A stretch of 15,107 bases of DNA, taken from the NCBI GenBank assembly GCA_016840245.1, contig JAEOST010000082.1, positions 1-15,107 on the forward strand, read 5' to 3'. The notes beneath the pieces were generated by a model. The model had not been told where the DNA came from, made no database searches, and was given only the letters and a program-made list of their open reading frames with translations. Within the stretch, counting starts at the first letter, position 1, and the number at the start of each line of letters is the position of its first letter. This DNA comes from Candidatus Thorarchaeota archaeon. Lineage in GTDB: Archaea; Asgardarchaeota; Thorarchaeia; Thorarchaeales; Thorarchaeaceae. Positions 1-6,161 of this stretch are shown piece by piece. The position numbers and the translations under genes were made by a program.

Positions 1-395
1 CCCTCACCCACTAATGCAATCTTCAGTTTAGTAACAATAGATGATTCAAGAATGACTTCGTAATTCGTGATTAGATATTCCAGACCATATTGAGCAATTG
101 CTCTTCTGACTGTTTTTGCAGCGTCTTTAATCTTGTCCCCTATTGACTTCTCATCTTCGCCTACATCCGTTACAAAAACCAGCAATACATCCTTGATACA
201 TTCTGACGCTACCATTTTGTTGTCTTGAATGATAAGTGGAAGTTCAGCAAAGGATTCCCCAGATGCGGTCTTAATCTCACTACGTGTTGACACGAACTCC
301 ATCAACTCATCAGATGTAATCTCAATAGGCCAATATTGACTAGAAACGAGAACTTCACCAGTGGATTCTCGTACCAGGAATGTGTTGTGTATCAT
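1..395 (-). CDS. Longin-like domain fused to small GTPase (N-terminal part, cut by window edge)
   Basis: I translated this by hand from the minus strand. It is open to the left edge and gives about 131 residues. It begins MIHNTFLVRESTGEVLVSSQ, which looks like the first two beta strands of a longin/adaptin-small-subunit fold (a hydrophobic strand, then a turn with G, then a strand with an aromatic). A helix-strand-helix layout follows to about residue 115. The last visible residues, LKIALVGEG plus a Gly codon start, are the beta-1 strand and opening of a Ras-type P-loop (GxxxxGK[ST]), so a GTPase domain should continue off the window. The ATG at 395 is preceded by GGTGAT at 404-409 with 8-nt spacing. 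Longin domains and small GTPases are known to be plentiful in Asgard archaea, where they resemble parts of eukaryotic trafficking proteins. The fold call is by pattern only. The P-loop reading is firm, but the GTPase class cannot be judged here. Confidence 0.75.
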   Translation of the reverse strand, partial: MIHNTFLVRESTGEVLVSSQYWPIEITSDELMEFVSTRSEIKTASGESFAELPLIIQDNKMVASECIKDVLLVFVTDVGEDEKSIGDKIKDAAKTVRRAIAQYGLEYLITNYEVILESSIVTKLKIALVGE

Positions 396-463
396 TTGCT
401 GCAATCACCAGCTCGGGGATGATGGTGTTATGCTCTAGATACATTACGAATCATCTGGTCTGC

Positions 464-475
464 TAATTAAACCTT
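464..475 (-). promoter_or_regulatory. Likely BRE/TATA promoter of the longin-GTPase gene
   Basis: On the minus strand the sequence reads AGAAGGTTTAATTA, a purine-rich BRE-like block directly followed by an A/T TATA-like box. Transcription would start about 25 nt downstream, near 440, giving a leader of about 45 nt that contains the GGTGAT ribosome site. The box departs from the TTTATATA consensus. Confidence 0.4.
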
Positions 476-579
476 CTAGGCTTAATTCCAATAGATTCTG
501 AGTACTTGCTACTTTTCACAACATAGACATCAAATCTAACGTTCACTGAAGAAGATATGTGAGGACCCATTAAGAGCGG

Positions 580-879
580 GTCCAAATTGCGTGTCGGGTA
601 CGAACCTTGTCCGCGAGAAGTAGAGTGGTTCGCCGGGCCGAAGCCGCGTTAGAGGCGAACCCTCCGCTCCGTGCTGCTCTCCTCCTCAAGTGCCTGACCA
701 TGCAAATAGTTCGGGGGTATTAACCCCCATTGGGGACCAATGCAAGGTTGGATTCAAAGATCCCAAAGGATCAGAATCCCTAGAACTCGTTTGGGACCGT
801 GTTGCGAGTGCGAGTTCTATGACGGGGTTGGTCACACACTCGTAAGAGCATCTAATGCGGACGCCCGAGAAACTCGGAC
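580..879 (-). ncRNA. Structured non-coding RNA of about 300 nt, class unassigned
   Basis: No reading frame covers this stretch, yet it is packed with pairing. A closing helix joins its ends in three blocks: 871-879 with 580-588 (9 bp), 864-868 with 594-598 (5 bp), and 857-862 with 609-614 (6 bp). In the minus-strand RNA the outer block includes two G-U pairs. In a plus-strand RNA these would be A-C mismatches, so the minus strand is the likely sense. Inside are hairpins: 836-841/846-851 (with wobbles), 820-823/831-834, 781-789/811-819 (9 bp), 750-755/774-779 stacked on 759-763/768-772, 713-717/724-728, and 627-634/654-661 (8 bp) holding a GGC-UUCG-GCC mini-hairpin at 636-645. The length fits archaeal SRP RNA or RNase P RNA, and a GGUCAGG...AGCAGC block at 673-699 resembles SRP helix 8. 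However, the array of local hairpins does not give the SRP rod, and I find no RNase P core motifs. The ends are approximate. Confidence 0.6.
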
Positions 880-1155
880 TATTTTGATGCGGAGTAAAAT
901 CAACATATGAACCTTTCTAGTGTTCAGAACGCTGAACGGGCTGTTTATTGGTTCCGTAGGATTAAAACCGCGCTTCATATGCCTTATTTTTGCGGTATTC
1001 ACAATAGTATAGTGGCGATGTTGAGAGATTCGCAGATATACTCACAAGTATGAAAAGTAATCGCAAATCTTCTAGCCTTTTATTATGACGCAGGTATATG
1101 TAGGCACCACAAGGACCGTAAACAAGTTCGACACTTCGAGAGTTATACGAACCAA
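880..1155. other. Non-coding spacer with one short inverted repeat
   Basis: No supported gene lies here. It holds the RNA promoter (902-920) and a perfect 6-bp inverted repeat GTTCAG-AACG-CTGAAC at 922-937, just upstream of that promoter on the minus strand, which might be a regulator site. A/T-rich sequence follows to the end of the 1156 gene. I see no clear terminator for that gene. Confidence 0.4.
902..920 (-). promoter_or_regulatory. BRE/TATA promoter of the structured RNA
   Basis: The minus strand reads CTAGAAAGGTTCATATG. GAAAGG matches a BRE, and TTCATATG sits about 27 nt upstream of 879, where the closing helix of the RNA begins. This is the expected archaeal TATA-to-start distance. 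The block CTAGAA(A)GGTT recurs in the promoter of the longin-GTPase gene (464-480). Confidence 0.5.
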
Positions 1156-2289
1156 CTATCGTGGGAAGTTGTCTCTCAGAAGTCGAAGATGATGATGAGC
1201 CATCTCCATATCTGCGGTTTCATCTGGGTCCAGATCATCTACAAGATCATGTAGGAAGTACTCTGGGAAGAACAACCGAACTCTAATGTCGTTGAGTAGA
1301 AAGACCCATTTGTCATATTCTCCGGATGCACCTTTCCGTCGTTTTTCTGCAATCACACGGTACTTCTTCATTGTCTGAATAGCTTGTTTGAGTTCCTTGG
1401 GAGGGATACCCAGAGTCGCCTCAAGTTCAGCAATACTAACTGGATGACGTCTCAGGACACTCAAGGTGTCATAGCAATCTGGATCTGCAAGAATTGTTGC
1501 TACCGCAACAGTATCCTCGGGAGTCTTTTGCCATTCAGTCAAGAACTCAAGAACTTCAGTCTTGTACTCAGCAGATAGTTCAGGGTCCAGCACAGAAGAG
1601 CCAGCTTCCATAGCAACAAGTGGAGGAGCTCTAAAGACCTCTAGATCCTTTATCATGAAAACACATGTACGCCCTATCTCATCTACCCACTCTGTCTTGA
1701 CAAGTCCAAGTTCCTCAAATGGTGCGAGAATTGAGTCAACGCTTACACTTGGGAGACCTGTTACCATCTTGAGCCACTCCTCTAGACCCTCCTTTGAAAT
1801 ACCACCTTTCCATAACTTTGGAAACACTGCACGTGCTACCTCATCAGAAAAGAGTCTGGCAAGTCTTGACTCATCGGTCATTCCAGCTAGTCTGATAATC
1901 CTACGATATGTATTCTCAATCTCATCCTTCAGTTCAGCATCAGTCATTGCAACGACTGCATTTGTTAGAGGAGATACAATAGAAGTAATCGCGGCTTCGT
2001 AAGCCTTTGGATCTTCAGACTGAGTTAGTAATAATGATACACAGTACTGCTCTTCTTCTCTCACAATACCAGTGTAGTATGACGCAACTTGGTAGTCTTC
2101 CCCACCAATTCGAACGCTCAGTGTAGAGAATCCTGCAGTTGCATCACCCATGGCGTGTGAGGTGAATATTCGCATAATCTCAGTGTTAAGGTCCTCACGG
2201 TAGTAGTCAGCAAAGTCACCAGGGACTTTTGCTTTAAGAACCGCACCGATTTTGCTATCCCAGTCAATTAATAACATTGCTACGGGCAC
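1156..2289 (-). CDS. Longin-like N-terminal domain with two winged-helix domains; putative regulator
   Basis: The protein has 377 residues from a GTG at 2289. I prefer this start because GGTGAG lies 4 nt upstream of it. A TTG at 2307 and an ATG at 2277 are in the same frame. The N-terminus (VPVAMLLIDWDSKIGAVLKA) has the strand-turn-strand opening seen in longin/roadblock-type small domains and runs to about residue 125. A helical linker follows. A first winged helix spans about residues 150-225 (GISKEGLEEWL, then VDSILAPFEELGLVKTEW). A second spans about 255-340 (SIAELEATLGIPPKELKQAI, then a wing with KRRKGASG and KWVFLLNDIRV). The family is not one I can name. The most cautious reading is a cytoplasmic DNA- or protein-binding regulator with a dimerising N-domain. 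It lies downstream of tmk but is separated from it by two terminators, so it probably has its own promoter. Confidence 0.7.
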   Translation of the reverse strand: MPVAMLLIDWDSKIGAVLKAKVPGDFADYYREDLNTEIMRIFTSHAMGDATAGFSTLSVRIGGEDYQVASYYTGIVREEEQYCVSLLLTQSEDPKAYEAAITSIVSPLTNAVVAMTDAELKDEIENTYRRIIRLAGMTDESRLARLFSDEVARAVFPKLWKGGISKEGLEEWLKMVTGLPSVSVDSILAPFEELGLVKTEWVDEIGRTCVFMIKDLEVFRAPPLVAMEAGSSVLDPELSAEYKTEVLEFLTEWQKTPEDTVAVATILADPDCYDTLSVLRRHPVSIAELEATLGIPPKELKQAIQTMKKYRVIAEKRRKGASGEYDKWVFLLNDIRVRLFFPEYFLHDLVDDLDPDETADMEMAHHHLRLLRDNFPR

Positions 2290-2341
2290 ATTACTCACCG
2301 GTCCCAATCATGTGGCGAGTGCCTACAGACAGGCGCTTTAC

Positions 2342-2377
2342 AAAAAAAACCTGAGTCACACTAAAAAAGCTTGTGAC
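2342..2377 (-). terminator. Second (distal) terminator after tmk
   Basis: On the minus strand GTCACA pairs with TGTGAC (2372-2377 with 2355-2360) around a T-rich loop. TCAG and G then lead into a run of eight T (2342-2349). It lies immediately beyond the first terminator. Confidence 0.5.
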
Positions 2378-2418
2378 AAAAAAGCCGACAGAATGGCTTT
2401 TGGGCACCCAAAGTCGGC
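2378..2418 (-). terminator. First terminator after tmk
   Basis: On the minus strand GCCGAC (2413-2418) pairs with GTCGGC (2384-2389) and is followed at once by six T (2378-2383). It lies 32 nt past the tmk stop. The loop itself contains a GGGTGCCC palindrome and AAAAGCC, which pairs with GGCTTTT, so a longer alternative stem is possible. Confidence 0.6.
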
Positions 2419-2449
2419 AATTATACGGTCCGTGGTGCTATTTTCCTTG

Positions 2450-3091
2450 TCAAATAGTAACATAATCTCGAATACTTGTGTAAACAGCTTGTACTACCGC
2501 ATCGATTTCGAGCGTGGCATCAATAATCTGGTATGTACCTGAATCTTCTGCAGCCATGACAAGATACGTTTCACGAACCTTGAGTAGTCGATCCAAACGC
2601 TCAAACTGTAGGTTTACAGCTTCTTTCCTTGCGGTTGCACGTTTCAATCCCTCTTCTGCTATGATGTCCAAGATAAAGATGATATCTGGTTCCGGAGCAT
2701 GAAGCTCCTCTCGATTTCGCCTCAGAATCTCCCTCCAATCAATACCGGTGCTCTCTGATTGATATGCCCCACTAGCAAAGAAGTATCGGTCCATCAGAAC
2801 CATTTTTCCAGACTCCAATGCAGGCCTAATGCGGTTTTGAATATGCCAATCCCGATCCTTGGTATATAACTCGAGTTCCTCAGCAGGACTGAGTTCTCCT
2901 CGAGGAGAGCGTTCACGAATTTCCCGCCCCCATTTACTCTCTGAAGTTGGCTCGCGAAGCCGAACAACATCAAAGCCATCACTCTGGAGCAATGTAACAA
3001 TGGCATCACACGCAACAGTCTTCCCAGCTCCGTCGATTCCTTCTAGGACGAAAAGGTAGCCAGGGCTGTTTCGTGGTTTAGTGTCTACCAA
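2450..3091 (-). CDS. tmk: Thymidylate kinase (dTMP kinase)
   Basis: The enzyme phosphorylates dTMP to dTDP with ATP in the cytoplasm, a required step in dTTP synthesis (EC 2.7.4.9). The 213-residue length is normal for the family. The P-loop LEGIDGAGKT is at residues 16-25. REPTSESKWGREIRE at 47-60 matches the conserved substrate-binding REP(T/G) block. The DRY motif at 101-103, followed by FFASGAYQ, is the family's DR(Y/F)xxSxxAYQ signature. The LID region near 150-157 (KRATARKE) carries the basic residues. The start is TTG, supported by GGAGGA at 3098-3103 with 6-nt spacing and no better in-frame start. The gene looks monocistronic, since terminators follow it and the upstream spacer contains a possible promoter. 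I am confident of the function. Confidence 0.95.
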   Translation of the reverse strand: MVDTKPRNSPGYLFVLEGIDGAGKTVACDAIVTLLQSDGFDVVRLREPTSESKWGREIRERSPRGELSPAEELELYTKDRDWHIQNRIRPALESGKMVLMDRYFFASGAYQSESTGIDWREILRRNREELHAPEPDIIFILDIIAEEGLKRATARKEAVNLQFERLDRLLKVRETYLVMAAEDSGTYQIIDATLEIDAVVQAVYTSIRDYVTI

Positions 3092-3229
3092 TAAGTGTCC
3101 TCCAGAGTATGCATATCACTTGTCGAGTTGAACTAGGTTTTAGAAGCTTCGGTTATCTTCTTCTAGTTTATTCCTGGTTCAGCACTAGTTTATCTGAATT
3201 TCATTTCTTAATCCATTCTTAAATCGATT

Positions 3230-3245
3230 AATATATAAGAAAAGG
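3230..3245 (-). promoter_or_regulatory. Strong TATA-like box on the minus strand upstream of tmk
   Basis: The minus strand reads CCCTTTTCTTATATATTAAT. CTTATATA is close to the archaeal TATA consensus. Predicted initiation is near 3205-3208, which would give tmk an unusually long leader of about 115 nt. Alternatively it drives something else in the spacer. The BRE is weak. Confidence 0.4.
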
Positions 3246-3476
3246 GAAGTTACCCAATCTCCGCGAGGTCTACAAGGGGAAATTGTATTCTTGGAGATCA
3301 TATTGACTCGTGGCGTGTATGATAGGTTAAGCACCCCTCCCATGTAACAAACTGCGATAGCGACTTGCAACCGCGTTCGTTCGTTCTAAGGCCCAAGAAT
3401 GGGCCTGGTCCCCTTGCAGAGTTCTCAGCTTAACCATCCACGAAACCGCGAGTCATCCTATTAATTCATAGACCAA

Positions 3477-3488
3477 AACATATATGTT
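3477..3488 (+). promoter_or_regulatory. TATA box embedded in a 12-bp perfect palindrome
   Basis: AACATATATGTT is fully palindromic and contains a TATA-like core centred near 3482. The predicted start is near 3508, with the ATG at 3530. The palindrome could simply be the TATA box, or it could also be a repressor site. The GTAGG/CCTAC inverted repeat at 3502-3520 overlaps the predicted transcription start. Confidence 0.45.
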
Positions 3489-3529
3489 GAAACATGAAAT
3501 CGTAGGTCAACATATCCTACAGGATTGTG

Positions 3530-4033
3530 ATGAAACTGAATGAACTTGGACCTCTGACTTTACTTGGTTTAATCCTCATTTCGGGGTTCATTATCGGGGG
3601 AGAATATCCGATTCACTCGTCACAGACAGAACTTGCTACTGGTATCTCAATCACGATTGATTATGGAAACGGTACATCAGTAGTACACCCAAACGTTGAG
3701 GGAACAGATGTTCTTAACGCCACACAATCAATAGCGAATCTTGAACTAGAATGGTTCTCAGAACTTGCATATGTGACAGGCATTAATGGTGCGTCTAATG
3801 ATAGAAACTTAGATTTGTGGTGGCAATATTGGGTGAATGGTGAATATGCCTCCATAGCAGTCAACCTGTTTAGCATCGAGGATGGCGATAGAATAGTATG
3901 GAGAAGAACCTCAGCTCTGCAGAGTTCTACAGGGCTTCAGTCACTTGATGACTCCACCGTAGGTGCTACGTTCCTGTTTGGTGTACTAGGAGTATCTTTG
4001 GTAGTTGTGTTATTCTATGTGAAAAGGAGATGA
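3530..4033 (+). CDS. DUF4430-like membrane-anchored extracellular protein
   Basis: The protein has 167 residues. A GTG at 3527 directly precedes the ATG, and I prefer ATG 3530 with AGGA 5 nt upstream. An N-terminal hydrophobic segment (about residues 8-23, LTLLGLILISGFIIGG) acts as signal or anchor. The central part (about 39-126) has the DUF4430/transcobalamin-C-like pattern: ITIDYGNGT strand, a small helix region, then WWQYWVNGEYASIAV and an acidic DGDRIVWRR end. A C-terminal membrane helix (about 143-163) ends in KRR, so the domain should face outside. DUF4430 proteins often occur with cobalamin-type or other cofactor uptake systems, and here an ECF-type S component lies two genes downstream. 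A role as surface ligand-binding partner is inferred. Sequons N-G-T and N-A-T are present. Confidence 0.7.
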   Translation: MKLNELGPLTLLGLILISGFIIGGEYPIHSSQTELATGISITIDYGNGTSVVHPNVEGTDVLNATQSIANLELEWFSELAYVTGINGASNDRNLDLWWQYWVNGEYASIAVNLFSIEDGDRIVWRRTSALQSSTGLQSLDDSTVGATFLFGVLGVSLVVVLFYVKRR

Positions 4034-4039
4034 ACTTAG

Positions 4040-4843
4040 ATGAAGCAGAATGAATTGGTTTTGATCTCTATTGCTATGTTATTGGGTCTGGTGATAGTGA
4101 GTGTGGCTGCCGCGCCTTCGGACTATAGCCCTGATGTAATACCTAATTCTAGCGGGAACACATTTGTGACATGGGAGATAAAAAGCAGTCCAGATGTTCC
4201 TTTCTCATTATTCTGGACTGGTTCTGAATACTGGCATGCTGAAGAAGGAAGCTTGGTTACTCTCAACATAACATCAATTGATAATGAGGTTCATGGAATA
4301 TTGGCACTTGGTAATGCAACACTAAATAGTACGAATACAAACATTGCCAAGGATTTGGCACTTGGCGTTTGGGGATCTACAGAATGGTGGCCAGGATTGG
4401 TTGTGAAGGTTGGTAGTACGAACATTGTTGAACTAAATGCAACGGCGTATGCATCTGCTGAGAGAGTCCACCTCAATTATCTAAATGGTACAATGATATC
4501 GGACTACCAATCGCTCACTGTGAATAATGATACATATAGCTGCATAGTCTTCGAGTACGAACAAGACCCTACAGGTTTCGGTGAGTCACAGAAAACAATG
4601 CTTGCATATGATCTTGATACAGGGATTCTTGTGAAAGCAAATACCAGTTATTCATTTGGTGTTCCATACATCCTTGAATTTGAGCTAGTAGATATTGCTA
4701 TACCTGCATCTACGACGACATCACAAACATCTACCGACACAACACCTTCGTTGACTGAATTTCCATTTATTCTGTACTCAATGCTAGCACTAGCTGGATT
4801 CGGCGTTGTTGTGATTGTAATTGTAGTACTGAAAAAGAGATAG
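4040..4843 (+). CDS. Secreted, C-terminally anchored surface protein rich in N-glycosylation sequons
   Basis: The protein has 267 residues from ATG 4040, 6 nt after the previous stop, with GGAG at 4026-4029. The signal peptide (residues 5-24) ends in SVAAAPS. The ectodomain is beta-rich and carries about eight N-x-S/T sequons (for example NITS, NATL, NSTN, NATA, NGTM, NDTY, NTSY). A Thr/Ser-rich stalk (STTTSQTSTDTTPS, about 221-234) leads to a membrane helix (about 240-262) ending in KKR. The same head-stalk-helix-KR plan, and the similar start MKxNEL, suggest it works with the preceding DUF4430 protein. I recognise no named family. It is likely a partner of the downstream S component on the outer face, with function unknown. 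Confidence 0.75.
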   Translation: MKQNELVLISIAMLLGLVIVSVAAAPSDYSPDVIPNSSGNTFVTWEIKSSPDVPFSLFWTGSEYWHAEEGSLVTLNITSIDNEVHGILALGNATLNSTNTNIAKDLALGVWGSTEWWPGLVVKVGSTNIVELNATAYASAERVHLNYLNGTMISDYQSLTVNNDTYSCIVFEYEQDPTGFGESQKTMLAYDLDTGILVKANTSYSFGVPYILEFELVDIAIPASTTTSQTSTDTTPSLTEFPFILYSMLALAGFGVVVIVIVVLKKR

Positions 4844-4862
4844 AGATTGTGGAGAGACTTCC

Positions 4863-5480
4863 ATGCCAGATCAAGATGTGGAATACACTATCCATCCCTC
4901 AAGATGGATTGCTATCTCTGCTATCATGACTGCACTGGCATTAGTTGCTAGTTACTCAACAGTGGGAATTCCGAATGTGGAACTGGCGTCTGCAATACTC
5001 TTCTTGACTGCGTTCATTTTCGAATATGAGATGGCAGTTTTTTGTACGCTTCTGATGTCTGTAATCTATAGTACACTTAATCCATGGGGAGCATTCATTC
5101 CTCAGATCTGGTTGTCCCAAGTAGTCGGTTGGTTATTCATAGCAATTGTAGGGGCAATCCTAGGTGGGACAGGACCAGATATCAGAATCCTGAAACCCGA
5201 TCGTTCATCTAGACGTACGACCTTGGTTCTTATCAGCATCTCTTTCACAGGTGCCATAATGACAGTTGTGTTCGACCTAATAACGACTCTCGGATTCTCA
5301 TGGGCATCGGGTATCCCATATTCAACTACTCTAGTAACTCTGATACCGTTTATGCTGATTCATGTTGTTTCGAACGCCATCCTATTTCCAATTGTAATTC
5401 CCGCTCTGGAAACGACGCTAAAGAGAGAGTTCGGATCTGAGATATGGACTTCAAGTAACATGATTCTTGGCGAAGAGTAA
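4863..5480 (+). CDS. ECF-type transporter substrate-binding (S) component
   Basis: The protein has 205 residues and about six hydrophobic segments, the size and layout of an energy-coupling-factor S component. A short cytoplasmic N-terminus leads into WIAISAIMTALALVASYSTV, then PNVELASAILFLTAFIFEYE and NPWGAFIPQIWLSQVVGWLF. The NVEL...NPWG pattern is like S components for cobalamin-related or other cofactor substrates. GGAG at 4851-4854 is spaced 8 nt from the ATG. It is co-oriented with the two surface-protein genes. No EcfT transmembrane or EcfA ATPase gene lies nearby, so it would have to share a module encoded elsewhere, as group II ECF transporters do. The DUF4430 neighbour hints at a corrinoid-like substrate, but this is inference. 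Confidence 0.7.
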   Translation: MPDQDVEYTIHPSRWIAISAIMTALALVASYSTVGIPNVELASAILFLTAFIFEYEMAVFCTLLMSVIYSTLNPWGAFIPQIWLSQVVGWLFIAIVGAILGGTGPDIRILKPDRSSRRTTLVLISISFTGAIMTVVFDLITTLGFSWASGIPYSTTLVTLIPFMLIHVVSNAILFPIVIPALETTLKREFGSEIWTSSNMILGEE

Positions 5481-5520
5481 AAAGCCACAGACATAACAAA
5501 AGTGATGGAGTGTTTTATCG

Positions 5521-6159
5521 TTGTCATGGAGAAGCGCAATCGACAGTTTGGCTGAAGCGGCTGATGGAAGAGTTGCACCAGCGTTCAAGCCATATCATGC
5601 AGCGGTTGCTTTGGTCATGATAGGCAGAGAACAACCATTGGGTCGCTATGAGTTGTGTGAGAAAATGTCTATAGGAGAGGGAAGTGCTCGGACTCTTCTC
5701 AAACGTCTGTCTGAGGCGAACTACATCACTGCAGATGGTAAGCAAGGACAGAGACTCACGTCGGAGGGTCAGTCATTATTTGACAGAGTATCAATTGATG
5801 TTCCAAGGGGTATGTTCCTTGACGTCAGAAGACTTGTAGTCTATGAGCAAGCTTATGCAAACCTAGTCAAGAAAAGATCCTCAATCATTACTGATGGTGT
5901 CAGGCAGAGAGACGAAGCCATCATCCAAGGAGGGTATGGAAAGGCAGGTGCAAGTACACTAATCCAAAAGAACGGATTGCTTGTAATGCCACCTGATGAT
6001 TATCACATTCTCGGAGAATATGAGGATGAGACCCTACTATTAATGGAGAGTCTTAGACCAGAGGATGACGATGTAATCATCCTTGGTTCAGCTGAAGATA
6101 GAAACCTAGCAAGAGAGGTATCTATGGCAGCTGTAATGACACTCTTTGATGGGGAATAA
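5521..6159 (+). CDS. Winged-helix protein with DUF4443-like C-terminal domain
   Basis: The protein has 212 residues. The start is TTG, with GGAGTG at 5507-5512 and 8-nt spacing; the nearest ATG would delete the helix-turn-helix. Residues 25-95 form a winged helix: PLGRYELCEKMSIGEGSART (39-58) is the helix-turn-helix and KQGQRLTSEGQSLFDRV the wing and following helix. The remainder (95-212), with RQRDEAIIQGGYGKAGASTL and ending in an acidic EDDDVIILGSAEDRNLAREV, matches my memory of archaeal DUF4443. The following XPF-like nuclease gene begins 2 nt after its stop, so the two are probably translated together and may act in one DNA-repair or regulatory task. No ligand or target is known to me. 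Confidence 0.75.
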   Translation: MSWRSAIDSLAEAADGRVAPAFKPYHAAVALVMIGREQPLGRYELCEKMSIGEGSARTLLKRLSEANYITADGKQGQRLTSEGQSLFDRVSIDVPRGMFLDVRRLVVYEQAYANLVKKRSSIITDGVRQRDEAIIQGGYGKAGASTLIQKNGLLVMPPDDYHILGEYEDETLLLMESLRPEDDDVIILGSAEDRNLAREVSMAAVMTLFDGE

Positions 6160-6161
6160 TA

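Larger units (their letters stand above)
3092..3529. other. Divergent intergenic region between tmk and the surface-protein operon
   Basis: No credible protein gene lies here. A 61-codon minus-strand frame at 3185-3370 lacks coding character. Visible elements are the tmk ribosome site (3098-3103), the minus-strand TATA box (3230-3245), a perfect hairpin GGCCCA-AGAA-TGGGCC at 3390-3405 preceded by a triplicated GTTC run (3375-3386), an AACATATATGTT palindrome (3477-3488), and an inverted repeat GTAGG/CCTAC (3502-3506, 3516-3520) just before the plus-strand gene. The 3371-3440 segment could be a small RNA, but nothing identifies it. Confidence 0.4.

Noticed and set aside
627..661. GCCGGGCCGAAGCC on the plus strand resembling the 5' domain of archaeal SRP RNA
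   Set aside because: The wobble pattern and promoter indicate the minus strand, the adjoining UGUAAC-type motif is missing, and the sequence is largely self-complementary, which makes a chance match likely.
580..879. Calling the structured RNA an SRP RNA or RNase P RNA outright
   Set aside because: The length fits, but the RNase P conserved blocks (GAGGAAAGUCC-like and ACAGAA...GGCUUA-like) are absent, and the local hairpins do not leave a helix 5 rod for SRP. Only one SRP-like motif is present.
1562..2002. 146-codon plus-strand frame
   Set aside because: It lies wholly antisense to the winged-helix gene, is Ser-rich as antisense shadows are, and has no ribosome site.
3185..3370. 61-codon minus-strand frame in the tmk upstream spacer
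   Set aside because: It overlaps the TATA box, shows no ribosome site and no recognisable domain.
3371..3390. GTTC triplicate as a possible CRISPR or satellite repeat
   Set aside because: There are only three 4-nt units in 12 bases, with no spacer pattern.
3489..3529. Cobalamin riboswitch before the DUF4430/ECF genes
   Set aside because: The space between the TATA box and the ATG is about 40 nt, too short, and no B12-box sequence is seen.
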